Of a stretch of DNA of 64,000 nucleotides, positions 8,552 to 21,670 are shown in pieces. Numbering within the stretch: the stretch's first letter is position 1; every line of letters starts with the position of its first letter. Source of the DNA: Gimesia fumaroli (GTDB taxonomy: Bacteria > Planctomycetota > Planctomycetia > Planctomycetales > Planctomycetaceae); assembly GCF_007754425.1 (NCBI RefSeq), contig NZ_CP037452.1:5059164-5123163 (forward strand), given 5' to 3'. The notes beneath the pieces are model-generated. The model did no database searches, had not been told where the DNA came from, and worked only from the letters and a program-made list of their open reading frames with translations. The position numbers and the translations under genes are program-made.

Positions 8552-9055
8552 ATGAATTCATTCACTCAAACTACTTTCTTTAGCTGTCTTTTTCTGAACT
8601 TGTCTATCATGCTGATCGGCTGCGGTGGCGAAGAACGGGCCACCGTTTATCCTACCAGTGGCATTGTCCACTATGATGGCAAGCCGATGGTGGGAGGAGG
8701 AGCAATTTCTTTTGTCCCGATCTCAACTCAAAATGGAAAGGCCGCCGGGGGAATCATCAAAGATGATGGTACCTTTGTCATGTCCACTTATGAGACAGGC
8801 GATGGTTCCATCGCGGGAGAATTTCGCGTCACGGTTTATCAAACAACAGTACAAGAACCGGAAACAGTAGCAGATAGTGATGGCGCTGCATCGGAAACGA
8901 CTCCCGGACCTGCTCCTTCTGAGCCGATTCAAACGGTGGAAAAGAAGGATCGAATTCCTCTCGTTTATTCCGACCCGGCAAAATCACCTGTGACAGTCAA
9001 AATCGATCCCAATGGCAAAAATGAATCATTAAATATCGATCTGAAACCGCTGTAA
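8552..9055 (+). CDS. Small lipoprotein with carboxypeptidase-regulatory-like domain
   Basis: Starting at ATG 8552 the product is 167 aa, with an N-terminal hydrophobic stretch ending in a lipobox-like MLIGCGG. An in-frame ATG at 8501 would add 17 residues and is less consistent with a signal peptide. The mature part begins YPTSGIVHYDGKPMVGG and continues with GGIIKDDGTFVMSTYETGDG and GEFRVTVY, the pattern of a single transthyretin-like beta-sandwich. It ends with a Pro/Glu-rich linker and a final strand pair. In planctomycetes such lipoproteins repeatedly sit next to DUF1559 genes, as here, which suggests the two work together at the cell surface. The function is not established. Confidence 0.8.
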   Translation: MNSFTQTTFFSCLFLNLSIMLIGCGGEERATVYPTSGIVHYDGKPMVGGGAISFVPISTQNGKAAGGIIKDDGTFVMSTYETGDGSIAGEFRVTVYQTTVQEPETVADSDGAASETTPGPAPSEPIQTVEKKDRIPLVYSDPAKSPVTVKIDPNGKNESLNIDLKPL

Positions 9056-9190
9056 TCGATTAAAGTTGTCATTCAACTGGTCAGCTGACATTGCCGGTTC
9101 ATGAAAGGCAGATGTGAATCTTGCCCCCTGATTACTCACACAGTACAGACAGCCTCGACGGTGCGTTTCGAAAGCGGTAAGCTATGCAGG

Positions 9191-10351
9191 ATGAAGCGGC
9201 ATGTGGCACTCATCATCGAAACCTCCAGCAGCTACGGCAGAGATCTGCTGGCAGGCATCGTTCGCTTTATGCGAATGCATGATGAATGGTCCGTCTTTCT
9301 GGAGCAACGGGATCTCAGAAAAAAACCGCCTGCGTGGCTGAGAAAATGGAACGGCGACGGAATCATCTCCCGTGCCACCACTCCCGATCTGGTCAAGGCT
9401 GTCGCGACGACCGGCGTTCCGCTGGTCGAACTCACGGATCGTGGAGAAGATCTGGGGCTCCTGCAAGTCAGGTCAGACGATCACGCCATCGGCAGGATCG
9501 CAGCCGAACATTTACTTGAGCGCGGTTTTCAGAAATTCGGTTTTTGTGGATTCACCGGTGAAGCCTGGTCCCAACGTCGACAGGATGGCTTTGTCGAAAC
9601 CTTACATGCAGCGGGCTTCGTTTGCGATATTTACAGCTCCCCCTGGCATGGTCCTTCCGTTCGATCTTGGGAAGATGTTCAAAGTCGACTGACGAAATGG
9701 CTGAAGCAGTTTCCGCGCCCCTTCGCCGTTATGACCTGCAACGATATGCGCGGACAGCATGTGCTCGATGCCTGTTCGAATGCTGAACTGGCGGTACCGG
9801 AAGAGGTCGCCGTGATCGGTGTCGACAATGACGATTTACTGTGCCGCATCTGTGCGCCTCCCCTCTCCAGCGTTATTCCGAATGCAGAAGCCGTCGGATT
9901 TCGTGCCGCCGATCTGTTGTCCCAGGTCATGAATAGTAAAAACATCACGGAATCGTCTCAGGTGATCCCACCGATTGGAATTGCCACGCGGCAATCAACG
10001 GATGTCGTTGCCATTGATGATCCGGAGATCGCAGCGGCCCTGCAGTTCATTCGCGAAAATGCCTGCCGGGGAATCAGCGTCGACGATGTTACACAGAATG
10101 CTTCCGTCTCACGCAGTACGCTCGAACGTCAGCTGAGAAAATATCTCGGACGTACCCCGCAGGAAGAGATACGGCACGTGCAAGTCAGACGCATTCAGGA
10201 ATTGTTGCTGACGACCGATTTATCGGCCGAGCGTATCTCGGCATTGTGCGGTTTCGAGCACCCGGAATACATGCATGTCGTTTTTAAACGACTGACTCAG
10301 ATCACTCCCGGCGAGTTTCGCAGGCAGGCACAGCCCTGGCCTTCAGCGTGA
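9191..10351 (+). CDS. XylR-type transcriptional regulator (LacI-like sensor plus AraC helix-turn-helix)
   Basis: From ATG 9191 the protein is 386 aa, close to the 392 aa of E. coli XylR. Residues 1-270 resemble the periplasmic-binding-like sensor of LacI regulators but lack an N-terminal DNA-binding helix-turn-helix (ALIIETSSSYGRDLLAGI, then AAEHLLERGFQKFGFCG and VAVIGVDNDDLLC). Residues about 285-380 form an AraC-family DNA-binding domain (ASVSRSTLERQLRKYLG, GFEHPEYMHVVFKRLTQ). Proteins of this type activate sugar-uptake and catabolic genes when a pentose or related sugar binds the sensor. The downstream dehydrogenase, symporter, epimerase and glycosidase on the same strand are the obvious targets. 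The exact ligand cannot be read from the sequence. Confidence 0.88.
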   Translation: MKRHVALIIETSSSYGRDLLAGIVRFMRMHDEWSVFLEQRDLRKKPPAWLRKWNGDGIISRATTPDLVKAVATTGVPLVELTDRGEDLGLLQVRSDDHAIGRIAAEHLLERGFQKFGFCGFTGEAWSQRRQDGFVETLHAAGFVCDIYSSPWHGPSVRSWEDVQSRLTKWLKQFPRPFAVMTCNDMRGQHVLDACSNAELAVPEEVAVIGVDNDDLLCRICAPPLSSVIPNAEAVGFRAADLLSQVMNSKNITESSQVIPPIGIATRQSTDVVAIDDPEIAAALQFIRENACRGISVDDVTQNASVSRSTLERQLRKYLGRTPQEEIRHVQVRRIQELLLTTDLSAERISALCGFEHPEYMHVVFKRLTQITPGEFRRQAQPWPSA

Positions 10352-10519
10352 CAATATATCTTACAATAATGACGTCCCATCTCATTGCTTCTGGACAGAT
10401 CGCTTTTATAATCAAACTCATGTAAATTGTCCCTGAAGACTCTGTCAGGAACGCCCCGCCAAGAGTGCAGTCCCGATTCAACATATTAATTCCAACCGAT
10501 TTATCATAGAAGCAGCAAC

Positions 10520-11560
10520 ATGAAAGCAATGGTGTTAACCGAATATCAACAACTCGAAGTCACTGATTTCGAGCAGCCAGAAATCGGACCGACAGATATC
10601 CTGGTGCAGGTTCGCGCGTGCGGCATCTGCGGTAGTGATATCCACGGGTACGACGGCAGTACCGGACGACGCATTCCGCCACTGGTCATGGGACATGAAG
10701 CCGCCGGTGTCGTAGCCGCAGTGGGAGATAAAGTTTCCGGATTCCAGCCGGGCGACCATGTGACGTTTGACTCAACCGTCTCTTGCGGCGAATGTTTCTT
10801 TTGTCGCCGGGGAGAGATCAATCTTTGTGACAATCGAAAAGTGCTCGGCGTTTCATGCGACGAATACCGTCGGCACGGCGCGTTTGCCGAATTCGTAGCG
10901 GTCCCGCAGCATATCTGTTACTCGCTTCCCAAGGACCTCCCTTTTGAACATGCCGCAATGATCGAAGCGGTTTCCGTTGCCGTGCATGCCGCCAATCGGA
11001 CTCCGGTTTCTCTCGGCGATACGGCGGTCATCGTGGGAAGTGGAATGATCGGGTTACTGGCCATTCAGGCGATCCGTCTCGCCGGTTGTTCACAGGTCAT
11101 TGCCGTTGACCTTGATCCCGGGCGTCTGGAACTGGCGCAACAACTGGGTGCAGACGTGGGTCTGAAGGCAGACGAAGTAGACGTGCCTGCAGAAGTCAAA
11201 AAACGAACGAACGGCCATGGTGCCGATGTCGTTCTGGAAGTGGTCGGAACTACGGTCACCGTTCGTACCGCTGTTGAGTGCGCACGCAAAGGGGGAGCCG
11301 TCACCTTGGTAGGTAACCTTTCCCCCACGATTGAGATGCCTTTGCAATCGGTTGTCACGCGCGAATTATCGGTCTTTGGAACCTGCGCTTCGAGCGGCGA
11401 GTACCCTGCCTGTATTGATTTACTTCAAAAACAGGCCATTCGCGTTGAGCCTCTCATCACCGCAAAGGCATCACTGCAAGAAGGCCCTGCATGGTTTGCT
11501 CGTCTCTATGCCGGTGAGCCGGGTGCCATGAAAGTCATCATCGACCCCACTATTGAATAA
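10520..11560 (+). CDS. Zinc-dependent medium-chain alcohol/polyol dehydrogenase
   Basis: The 346 aa protein has all hallmarks of the zinc MDR family. The catalytic-zinc region is [13 protein letters not shown] followed by the GHEAAG motif, the structural-zinc cysteines lie in [15 protein letters not shown], and the Rossmann nucleotide-binding motif is [14 protein letters not shown] with an acidic residue after the second strand (VDLD), which favours NAD. Closest by eye are sorbitol, galactitol-1-phosphate and threonine dehydrogenases. The context between a XylR-type regulator and a sugar symporter makes oxidation of a sugar or polyol the likely role. It starts at ATG 10520, about 168 bp after the regulator gene, so it may have its own promoter. 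Confidence 0.87.
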   Translation: MKAMVLTEYQQLEVTDFEQPEIGPTDILVQVRACGICGSDIHGYDGSTGRRIPPLVMGHEAAGVVAAVGDKVSGFQPGDHVTFDSTVSCGECFFCRRGEINLCDNRKVLGVSCDEYRRHGAFAEFVAVPQHICYSLPKDLPFEHAAMIEAVSVAVHAANRTPVSLGDTAVIVGSGMIGLLAIQAIRLAGCSQVIAVDLDPGRLELAQQLGADVGLKADEVDVPAEVKKRTNGHGADVVLEVVGTTVTVRTAVECARKGGAVTLVGNLSPTIEMPLQSVVTRELSVFGTCASSGEYPACIDLLQKQAIRVEPLITAKASLQEGPAWFARLYAGEPGAMKVIIDPTIE

Positions 11561-11757
11561 GATTACTTAAGAATTCACTTGCCAAAAATCTGGAAAGTCG
11601 CCCTGGAGGAAACCAGTGCAACAGTATGCGAACGCTGTTGTTTTGCTGGTATTCAGAGCTGAGGCTGTGTACTGTAGCGAATGCCTTTCAAAAAACGCAC
11701 CATTACGATGCATTTGAACCAAATCATAGCCTCAAACGATTATGGGAACAAAACACA

Positions 11758-13392
11758 ATGCTCATCACAATTCTTTCTTTTTTATTCTTTACCGGCCTTG
11801 TCGCCTTCCTCACCTGGCGGATCACGCGCCGCGATGATCATGCCAGCAGCAGTGGCTACTTTCTCGCCGGGCGTTCGCTAACGTTTCCCTTAATCGCTGG
11901 TTCACTTTTACTCACGAATCTCTCCACCGAACAGATGGTCGGACTCAACGGCGCCGCCTTCACCGACGGTCTGTGCGTGATGGTCTGGGAAGTGCTTTGT
12001 GTGATTGCCCTGGTCTTCATGGCCTGGTTCTTTCTACCGCGGTTCCTCAAAAGCGGGGTCGCTACTGTGCCAGAATATCTGGGAATTCGATTTGACCACC
12101 AGACACAGGTCATTACCAATCTAATTTTCCTGGTGGCTTATGTGGGAATTCTGCTCCCGATTATCCTCTACACGGGTGCCACCGGGATGCTCGGCATTCT
12201 GGACGTGCCTTCCATGTTAGGCGGTTGGCCGGAATCACTGGGCATCGATACGCACACACTCTCTCTCTGGCTGATTGTCTGGGTTGTCGGCATCATTGGA
12301 TCAATCTATGCCTTATTCGGCGGTTTGCGAACTGTGGCCGTTTCGGACACGTTGAACGGCATCGGCCTCTTGGTCGGCGGTTTCTTAATTACCGGTTTTG
12401 CATTGGCGATGCTCGGCGGTGAAGGCGGAATCTCCGTGGGTGCCTCTCAGATATTTGAAGAACAGCAAGAACGGTTCAATTCCATCGGCAGTCCCACATC
12501 ATCGGTTCCGTTCGGCACTGTCTTCTCGGGGATCTTCCTGTTGAACCTGTTCTATTGGACAACGAACCAGCAAATCATTCAACGGACACTGGGTGCCAGC
12601 AGTTTAGCCGAAGGGCAGAAAGGCGTCCTGTTGACCGGTGCCCTGAAGCTGCTGGGACCACTCTACCTCGTCATTCCCGGAATGATCGCCTTCACAATGT
12701 TTGCAGGAGAAGAGATCAAAGCCGACCACGCCTACGGATTACTGGTAAACCGCGTTCTCCCCGCACCATTGACGGGTTTTTTCGCAGCCGCCATGATCGG
12801 TGCGATCCTTTCCAGTTTCAACTCCGCATTGAACAGTTCCTGCACCCTGTTCAGCTTGGGACTGTATAAAAACGTATTCCAGCAGAACGCCAGTGAAGCA
12901 GCCGTTGTGAAATCGGGGAAAGTATTCGGCTGGATTGTCGCCGTAGTAGCAATGTGTCTCGCACCGTTGCTGGCAAATACGACCAGCATTTTCGGCTATC
13001 TGCAGAAAATGAACGGCATTTATTTCATCCCCATCTTTGCGGTGGTTTTGATGGGTATGCTAACCAAACGTGTCCCTTCTATTGCTGCCAAGGCTGGACT
13101 GATTGTGGGCTTCGCTGTGATTGCAATTGGGTACTTCGTACATCCGTTCGATACCATTGTCGCCTCACTGCACGAATTCCACTTTCTTGGACTCGTCTTC
13201 AGCTGGCTTTTGATTTTGATGCTGGTCATCGGTGAAATCGCCCCGCGCGAAACCGAATTTGAGCAGGAAGATGTGGGCGCCGTCGATATGACGCCCTGGC
13301 AACTCGCCAAACCGGCCGGCTTCATCCTGATTCTGATCGTTTTTACCATTTACGCTACATTTGCAAACTTCTCAGTCCTCGCCGCCTCGTAA
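11758..13392 (+). CDS. Sodium/solute symporter (SSS/SLC5 family), probable sugar transporter
   Basis: From ATG 11758 the product is 544 aa and mostly hydrophobic, with about 13-14 predicted membrane helices. SSS-family features include [18 protein letters not shown] with [11 protein letters not shown] in the first helices, [20 protein letters not shown] in the middle, and [17 protein letters not shown] further on. These are typical of Na+/glucose or galactose cotransporters of the SGLT-like branch. The protein imports its substrate across the cytoplasmic membrane using the sodium gradient. An upstream TTG at 11626 would add a hydrophilic N-terminus not expected for the family. The epimerase gene starts 10 bp after its stop, so the two are surely co-transcribed. 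Confidence 0.9.
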   Translation: MLITILSFLFFTGLVAFLTWRITRRDDHASSSGYFLAGRSLTFPLIAGSLLLTNLSTEQMVGLNGAAFTDGLCVMVWEVLCVIALVFMAWFFLPRFLKSGVATVPEYLGIRFDHQTQVITNLIFLVAYVGILLPIILYTGATGMLGILDVPSMLGGWPESLGIDTHTLSLWLIVWVVGIIGSIYALFGGLRTVAVSDTLNGIGLLVGGFLITGFALAMLGGEGGISVGASQIFEEQQERFNSIGSPTSSVPFGTVFSGIFLLNLFYWTTNQQIIQRTLGASSLAEGQKGVLLTGALKLLGPLYLVIPGMIAFTMFAGEEIKADHAYGLLVNRVLPAPLTGFFAAAMIGAILSSFNSALNSSCTLFSLGLYKNVFQQNASEAAVVKSGKVFGWIVAVVAMCLAPLLANTTSIFGYLQKMNGIYFIPIFAVVLMGMLTKRVPSIAAKAGLIVGFAVIAIGYFVHPFDTIVASLHEFHFLGLVFSWLLILMLVIGEIAPRETEFEQEDVGAVDMTPWQLAKPAGFILILIVFTIYATFANFSVLAAS

Positions 13393-13402
13393 GGAAACTG
13401 AT

Positions 13403-14497
13403 ATGAAAACTTTCTCATTATTGACTGCCGTGGTTTTGTGTCTGGCTGCCTCTGCTCAAGGGGAGGTCGAAGATTTCGACAGCATCAAACTGTATACGTT
13501 GAAAAACAACGCAGGCATGACAGTCAAAGTCACCAACTATGGCGCCATCATCACGTCCATTACTGTCCCCGACCGAAACGGTAAGATGGCAGACATTGCA
13601 TTGGGCTATAATTGTGTTGAAGACTACATCAACGCGGTGGATAAGCCCTACTTCGGCGCCATCGTGGGCCGCTACGGCAACCGCATTGCCAAAGGCCAAT
13701 TCACACTTAACGGCAAAACCTATTCCCTCGCAAAAAATAATGGCGAGAATCACCTGCACGGCGGTATCATCGGTCTTGATAAAGTCGTCTGGGAGGCAAC
13801 TCAGGTTTCTCCCACAAAAATCGAATTGAACTACCGCGCGAAAGACCGTGAAGAAGGCTATCCGGGAAACCTCAAGATCAAAGTCACCTACACACTGACC
13901 AACAAGAATCAGTTGATCGTGGACTATCTGGCTACGACCGATAAAGCAACGCCCATCAACCTGACACAACACACCTACTTCAACTTAAAGGGTGAAGGCG
14001 CTGGTAACATTCTCGACCACGAACTGATGCTGAATGCTTCAAAATACACACCCGTCGATGAAACATTGATCCCCACTGGCAAGCTGGCACCTGTCGCGGG
14101 AACGCCATTCGACTTTACCTCTTCCAAACCCATTGGTCGGGACATTAACAAGGATCACCAGCAGTTGAAGTTCGGAGGCGGCTTTGATCACAACTGGGTA
14201 CTCGATAAGAGCGGCAAAGAAAACCAGCTGACACGCGCCGCGAAAGTATTTGAACCTGAATCGGGACGCGTTCTTGAAATCAGCACCACCGAACCCGGAA
14301 TCCAATTCTATTGCGGCAACTTTCTGGACGGGCGTTTGACTGGAAAGTCAGGCAAACCGTACGTGCATCGCGGCGGCTTCTGTCTGGAAACACAACATTT
14401 CCCCGACAGTCCCAATCAACCCAATTTCCCGTCCACGATTTTAAAACCGGGTGAAGAATATAAGTCGACCACGGTCTTTCAATTTTCGACGAAATAA
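13403..14497 (+). CDS. galM: Aldose 1-epimerase (galactose mutarotase), secreted
   Basis: From ATG 13403 (preceded by AAGGAAACTGAT) the product is 364 aa with an N-terminal signal peptide (MKTFSLLTAVVLCLAASAQG), so it works outside the cytoplasm. Family motifs are present: YGAIITSITVPDRNGK, GRYGNRIAKGQF, NHLHGGIIGLDK with a catalytic-site His, HTYFNLKGEG with the second His, and a C-terminal CLETQHFPDSPN carrying the catalytic Glu. It interconverts the alpha and beta anomers of aldoses, supplying the anomer used by the adjacent symporter. It is coupled tightly to the symporter upstream and followed 53 bp later by the glycosidase gene, which could release the sugar. Confidence 0.93.
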   Translation: MKTFSLLTAVVLCLAASAQGEVEDFDSIKLYTLKNNAGMTVKVTNYGAIITSITVPDRNGKMADIALGYNCVEDYINAVDKPYFGAIVGRYGNRIAKGQFTLNGKTYSLAKNNGENHLHGGIIGLDKVVWEATQVSPTKIELNYRAKDREEGYPGNLKIKVTYTLTNKNQLIVDYLATTDKATPINLTQHTYFNLKGEGAGNILDHELMLNASKYTPVDETLIPTGKLAPVAGTPFDFTSSKPIGRDINKDHQQLKFGGGFDHNWVLDKSGKENQLTRAAKVFEPESGRVLEISTTEPGIQFYCGNFLDGRLTGKSGKPYVHRGGFCLETQHFPDSPNQPNFPSTILKPGEEYKSTTVFQFSTK

Positions 14498-14550
14498 TAA
14501 AATCGCATCAATTACCACAAATTGAACAACAACTCTTTTGGAACGGCGCT

Positions 14551-16854
<2,304 letters not shown>

Positions 16855-16975
16855 ACTCATCGTGCAAACAGGCAGTCGAAAGCAGGGGGGCGATGCGGGC
16901 CTGCATCCCTACTCTGCCTCTATTTTTTAATTTGCCAGTTAACATCTTTCGTGGTAGTCAATAAAAGAAAAAATT

Positions 16976-19900
16976 TCACTCAGTCGGCTTCCCATACACC
17001 TTCAGTTCATGAATCGACCAGAACAGACCATGCTGGCCCGTTTGTTCAATCTTCACGAAGCGGGTCGAGACGCCTTTGGGAAACGGAATATCGGTGATCG
17101 CGGTCGTCGCTTTGCCTTCGATAATGGGTTCAGACCACGTCTTACCATCGTCGCTGATCGAAACCGCATAGCCGCGCGGGTAGTCCCCCCTTGATTTCTG
17201 AGTATCAAGCAGAATGCTGGTCACGCTGTAAGGCTGTTGCATGTCGATCGAAAACCACATGCCGGGCTTCATACTCTCGTTTGTGGAATACCGCGAATCC
17301 GAATTCCCGTCAATCGCCGCCCCCACGTGCTCCCCGCCATGCGAGGCAGAGAGTTTCCACGTTTTCATAATATCCAGTGAGACCGGCAGGAACTCACTCA
17401 ATTCTTCAATCGTATAAGGTTGCGTCCGATCCTGTGTCATACTGCGTACACGGGCAACGTCTTCTACCGTGACTGCAGAACCGTTGTTGCCAAAACTGTT
17501 GCGGACATATGTCAAAGCCGAGGCGATCCATGCATCGTCCTGTCGCTTCATCGACTCCATCAATCCGGGGTACTTCTTCCCCTCAATCGGCCCCTTGAGA
17601 CCATGCAAGAGAATCCTCGCCGGTAATTCCGGATTGGCCAGCAGGCGAGGCGATTTGGCCAGCGAGGGGGCCAACTGCAATCCGTCGCTGGAGAGTGCCC
17701 CCTTTCCATCGTGCCCATGACAGCGGATGCACAACAGCGTATAAGTCTGATAGCCCTGCTTCATCTGCTCCAGTGTTTTTGCATCCAGGTTGGCAAACAC
17801 CGGTTGATTCCCCCCTTCCCGATATCGCAGACTGGCCTGCGCAGAAACCAGTACCAGATCATTCTCAGCATACGCGGCGGCAAATTCGCTGATCAACTGC
17901 CGCCCCAGATCCGATTTTGCATACCGCAACGAGTTCACCGCCTGCACGACAACACCGATGTCATTATCATAGCCAGCATCCGCAACTTTTTTCACAAGAT
18001 CGGGGTCGCCCGCCAATCGTGACTCACTGACTCGCATGCCTGCCTGTTTCACCCTCGGATCATCATCACCGAGTGCGGCGAGAATCATTGGCTTTGAAAT
18101 CATATCCAGACCGTCCAAAGTCCATAGTGCATGCATTCGGCCCAGCGGAGACGTGCCTGTTCTCGCCAGTATTATTAAAGCCGGAACAACCGATTTGTCA
18201 TTTCGTAACACGATCAGTTTTTGTGCCGTATCTCGTCGCCAGCCATTGGGATGGGAGAGTTCTTCCACCAGTTGTGCGGTGGTCTTATCTAACAGTTTCG
18301 GAGGCGGCTGGCGATTCGTTGTTTCATGCACAACGCGATAGATGCGACCGCGGCCAATATTTTTCGCAAAGCCCTCTTTGTCGATTACGCCTCGAAGATA
18401 GGAGCCTTTGCGCGTCCAGTTACCTTCCTGAATAATGCCGCGATACATGTCAACTAGATAGAGGCAGCCGTCAGGTCCCGTGGCTGACCAGAGCGGGCGA
18501 AAGTTCTTATCCGTCGAGGCGATGAACTCCGAATTTTCATACGCATTACTGAGCACTGTCTTCCCGTCAATCTGCGTCACCTTGGCGCGACGCACCAGAC
18601 GACCGACCGGCTCGGGAAGAATATAGTCCCCCTTAAAATCGTCCGGCAGTTGATCACCACGATAAATTGACTGCCCGGCACAACCAGTAAATCGATTCAA
18701 CCCGCCCCGTTCCTTATCGACGCGTCCCAGTCCGCCCTGAACATCGACCATCTTTACGATTGGATAGACGGCTTCGAAATTTGGTTCGAGTTCTCCAGGT
18801 AAATTCAATCTGCCATACTGTGGCAGTTGTTGAAAACCATACGCCGGTTTCTCTCCCCCTGCAGCAGACAGAAAGAACCGCCCGACATCATCCATCGCCA
18901 GTCCCCATTGACCGTTATCACCGTAGATCCGCTCGGACTCCCATTTCCCTTTTCGGAAGCGGTGCCGTCGGGCTCCTAGTCGCGCAGTATAAATCCAGTT
19001 ATCGATGCCCCAGGTCAGCGCACTGTTTTGGTGTTCGAGGTTCCCCCCTGCTTTGCCTCCCGGATAAAGCAGAATTTTTTCGTCGGCTACACCATCGCCG
19101 TTCGTATCGCGATAGCTATAGTAATCTTCGGTGTATGTTTCGTTGACAATAATCCGATCATCGAGCGGCAGAATCATTCGCGGCAGCACCATGTTGTCGA
19201 CGAACCGCGAGACTTTATCCATGCGGCCGTCGCCGTCCGTATCTTCCAGCATCGAGACACGCGACCGAGGCAAATCCTGATCGATGCCATCCGCGTCCTG
19301 CATATAGGTTCGCATCTCAGCCACATACATCCGCCCATTACCATCCCAGACACAGAGCACCGGCTCTTCAATCATCGGTTCCGCAGCCACCAGTTCCAGC
19401 CGATAGCCGGGTGCCAGATGAATGCGTTTCATCGATTCTTCAGGAGAATAAAAAGTGGAATCCGCATCTTCCGGATCACGCATCACACCGGGCTGTTTTG
19501 CAGGAATTGTGGCGCGGGGCGGCGGCGTAAATTTCGGATCCCCCACAGAGGCAAGGTAAGCCAGCAAATCAGAAACCTGTGACTCAGGGACTCCCTTCAA
19601 AAGTCCTTTCGGCATCACAGAAACCGATTGTTTGACCAGTTCCTCAATTTCAGAGCGAGGAATCGTCTGTTCCTTCACAAATTGATTATCTGGAATCAGC
19701 ACAGTCACCGCATCGTCGGTCTGTTTCGTAATCCGACCCGTCAGAACTTTTCCCGACTCCAGTAGAATCGAATACGCCTCAAATCCTTTTTTAATCTGTT
19801 TACTCGGCTCGTTAATCGACTCCAGAAATTCCTGCCGCGTCAACGGCTTCTCCGGCTTGGTCAAATCCGGTCCCAGCGAAACCGTTTTCCCATCCACGGC

Positions 19901-20047
19901 ATGACAGGCCGCACACCCCCGCTGCGCAAACAGAGCCCGCCCCCGACGATAGTTGCCAACATGCTTGTCTGGCTTAGAAACATCAGCAGCCTCTGAAGAA
20001 ACCGGTAAACAGAGCAGGAACGCAAGCACAATCAAACATGATTTCAT
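16976..20047 (-). CDS. PVC-type membrane-bound dehydrogenase fused to two cytochrome c domains, HEAT repeats and an F5/8-type C domain
   Basis: From ATG 20047 the product is about 1023 aa with a signal peptide ending near SSEAA. It has a first heme c motif (CAACH, residues 45-49). A beta-propeller dehydrogenase-like region follows, with LCVWDGNGRMYVAEMRTY, EDTDGDGRMDK and DTNGDGVADEK calcium-binding-like loops, then DNWIYTARLGARRHRF. HEAT-like repeats come next, then a second heme motif (CIRCH, about residue 772). The C-terminal discoidin/F5-8 type domain includes AAIDGNSDSRYSTNES and ISDDGKTWSEP and probably binds a polysaccharide. This architecture is characteristic of Planctomycetes/Verrucomicrobia and is thought to serve extracytoplasmic oxidation of complex carbohydrates; substrates are unproven. 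The DUF1501 and PSD1 genes lie upstream on the same strand. Confidence 0.88.
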   Translation of the reverse strand: MKSCLIVLAFLLCLPVSSEAADVSKPDKHVGNYRRGRALFAQRGCAACHAVDGKTVSLGPDLTKPEKPLTRQEFLESINEPSKQIKKGFEAYSILLESGKVLTGRITKQTDDAVTVLIPDNQFVKEQTIPRSEIEELVKQSVSVMPKGLLKGVPESQVSDLLAYLASVGDPKFTPPPRATIPAKQPGVMRDPEDADSTFYSPEESMKRIHLAPGYRLELVAAEPMIEEPVLCVWDGNGRMYVAEMRTYMQDADGIDQDLPRSRVSMLEDTDGDGRMDKVSRFVDNMVLPRMILPLDDRIIVNETYTEDYYSYRDTNGDGVADEKILLYPGGKAGGNLEHQNSALTWGIDNWIYTARLGARRHRFRKGKWESERIYGDNGQWGLAMDDVGRFFLSAAGGEKPAYGFQQLPQYGRLNLPGELEPNFEAVYPIVKMVDVQGGLGRVDKERGGLNRFTGCAGQSIYRGDQLPDDFKGDYILPEPVGRLVRRAKVTQIDGKTVLSNAYENSEFIASTDKNFRPLWSATGPDGCLYLVDMYRGIIQEGNWTRKGSYLRGVIDKEGFAKNIGRGRIYRVVHETTNRQPPPKLLDKTTAQLVEELSHPNGWRRDTAQKLIVLRNDKSVVPALIILARTGTSPLGRMHALWTLDGLDMISKPMILAALGDDDPRVKQAGMRVSESRLAGDPDLVKKVADAGYDNDIGVVVQAVNSLRYAKSDLGRQLISEFAAAYAENDLVLVSAQASLRYREGGNQPVFANLDAKTLEQMKQGYQTYTLLCIRCHGHDGKGALSSDGLQLAPSLAKSPRLLANPELPARILLHGLKGPIEGKKYPGLMESMKRQDDAWIASALTYVRNSFGNNGSAVTVEDVARVRSMTQDRTQPYTIEELSEFLPVSLDIMKTWKLSASHGGEHVGAAIDGNSDSRYSTNESMKPGMWFSIDMQQPYSVTSILLDTQKSRGDYPRGYAVSISDDGKTWSEPIIEGKATTAITDIPFPKGVSTRFVKIEQTGQHGLFWSIHELKVYGKPTE

Positions 20048-20137
20048 GCCGAGACTTTCAGTCAATCAAGATGAGACAATAAATAAAGACAGCGTCGGAA
20101 AAGAACAGTTAAGCAAAAAAGATTCAACGGCGTGTGT

Positions 20138-20160
20138 CACTGTCGGCTGGCCCGACAGTG
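20138..20160. repeat. Perfect 9-bp inverted repeat between DUF1501 and PVC-dehydrogenase genes
   Basis: CACTGTCGG and CCGACAGTG flank a 5 nt loop (CTGGC). On the minus strand it lies after the DUF1501 stop and 91 nt before the next start. No T-run follows directly, so it may be an mRNA-stabilising hairpin or an operator rather than a terminator. Confidence 0.5.
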
Positions 20161-20210
20161 CGCGGATTCTACAGTATCCTTATCCCAAATGCATCCACTC
20201 GAACTCAGCG

Positions 20211-21668
20211 TCAGCTCAAAATATCATGCACGACGTGGGCTTCTTCAACACCGGTAAGGCGGGCGTCGAGGCCGCGGTATTTGTAGGTCAGGCGACGGTG
20301 GTCGATGCCCATGCAGTGCAGGATGGTGGCGTTCATGTCGCGGATGTGAACCGGGTTCTCGACGATGTTGTAGCAAAAATCATCAGTCTTGCCGTATTCG
20401 AAGCCGCGTTTGATGCCGCCGCCTGCCATCCAGATGGAGAAGCAACGACCGTGATGATCGCGACCCGCACTCGGGCTGCCAATCGCGCCCTGACTGTAAA
20501 CGGTGCGACCGAATTCGCCACCCCAGATGACCAGCGTTTCATCCAACAGGCCGCGTTGTTTCAGGTCCTTGACTAAAGCGGCCGAGGGTTGGTCCACGTC
20601 AAGACACTGGTTGGGCAGTTGGCTTTTGAGTGAAACGTGCTGGTCCCAGCCACGATGGAAGAGTTGCACGAACCGCACGCCACGCTCGGTCATCCGGCGG
20701 GCCAGCAGACAGTTGGCGGCGAAGCTGCCCGGCTTGCGTGATTCCGGTCCATACATTTCGAATGTCTTTTGTGTTTCGCTGGAAAGGTCCATCAGATCGG
20801 GAACCGAGGTCTGCATCCGATAGGCCATCTCGTAGGAATTGATACGGGCCTGAATTTCGGGATCACCGATTTCTTCGGCCTGCCCACGATTCAGGATGGC
20901 TAAATCGTCTAATAATTTGCGACGCTGTTTCCGATCAATGCCCGCGGGATTCGACAGATACAATACTGGGCTGGAACCAGGACGCAGTTTGACGCCCTGA
21001 TGACTGGGTGGCAGAAAACCGGAACCCCATAATCGATCAAACAGTGGCTGCCCCGGATTTTTTCCCGTGCCTTGTGACAGCATCACCATATAGGCGGGCA
21101 GATTTTCATTTTCGCTTCCCAGACCATAACTGAGCCAGGAGCCAAGGCTGGCATGGCCGATCTGCTGGGTTCCCGTATTGATGAAGGTAATCGCGGGATC
21201 GTGGTTGATGGCTTCGGTATTGACCGATTTGAGAATTGTAATGTCATCGGCAATCGTCTGCGTATACGGCAACCGCTCGCTGATCCAGGTCTGATGCTGA
21301 CCGCACTGCTTCATTTCCCAGAACGGTGCCACAACCGGATACGATTTCTGGCGAGCCGTCATCCCGGTGACTCGCTGTGTTCCCTTTACCGAATCGGGCA
21401 GGTCCGAACCATGCAGTTTGCGCAGAATCGGCTTATAGTCGAACAGATCGACGTGCGAAGGACCGCCTGACTGAAACAGATAGATAATCCGTTTTGCCTT
21501 GGGTGCAATTTGCTGTACGCCTTCGGGGATCGCTTCGGCGCTCACACTGTTGTTAAACAGTTCCGGGTACAGCAGGCTCGCCAGCGCTGCTCCGCCAATG
21601 CCGCGTGCCGAGCGTCCGAGCAGCGTACGACGGGTGACATTACGTTCGTATTCAAATATTGGGTCCAT
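20211..21668 (-). CDS. DUF1501 family secreted protein (sulfatase/phosphatase-like fold)
   Basis: The protein is about 485 aa. The start is either GTG 21671, which shares its G with the TAG stop of the upstream PSD1 gene, or the next codon ATG 21668; either way translation is likely coupled. The N-terminus [19 protein letters not shown] is a twin-arginine signal, so the protein is exported folded. Family motifs include [50 protein letters not shown] and [21 protein letters not shown]1501 proteins belong to the alkaline-phosphatase-like superfamily and in planctomycetes almost always sit beside a PSCyt/DUF1549/DUF1553 gene, exactly as here. The biochemical activity remains undefined; the pairing suggests a joint periplasmic function with the heme protein. 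Confidence 0.93.
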   Translation of the reverse strand: MDPIFEYERNVTRRTLLGRSARGIGGAALASLLYPELFNNSVSAEAIPEGVQQIAPKAKRIIYLFQSGGPSHVDLFDYKPILRKLHGSDLPDSVKGTQRVTGMTARQKSYPVVAPFWEMKQCGQHQTWISERLPYTQTIADDITILKSVNTEAINHDPAITFINTGTQQIGHASLGSWLSYGLGSENENLPAYMVMLSQGTGKNPGQPLFDRLWGSGFLPPSHQGVKLRPGSSPVLYLSNPAGIDRKQRRKLLDDLAILNRGQAEEIGDPEIQARINSYEMAYRMQTSVPDLMDLSSETQKTFEMYGPESRKPGSFAANCLLARRMTERGVRFVQLFHRGWDQHVSLKSQLPNQCLDVDQPSAALVKDLKQRGLLDETLVIWGGEFGRTVYSQGAIGSPSAGRDHHGRCFSIWMAGGGIKRGFEYGKTDDFCYNIVENPVHIRDMNATILHCMGIDHRRLTYKYRGLDARLTGVEEAHVVHDILS

Positions 21669-21670
21669 CA

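Noticed and set aside
16855-16975. GATGC/GCATC hairpin with flanking G/C runs after the GH2 gene
   Set aside because: The stem is short with a bulge and the T-run is about 20 nt away; it may be a weak terminator but is not strong enough to annotate.
19028-19582. 184-codon plus-strand open frame opposite the PVC dehydrogenase gene
   Set aside because: It lies entirely antisense to a well-supported gene, has His/Arg-rich low-information composition and no start signals. Similar frames opposite the PSD1, ALDH and sucA genes were rejected for the same reason.
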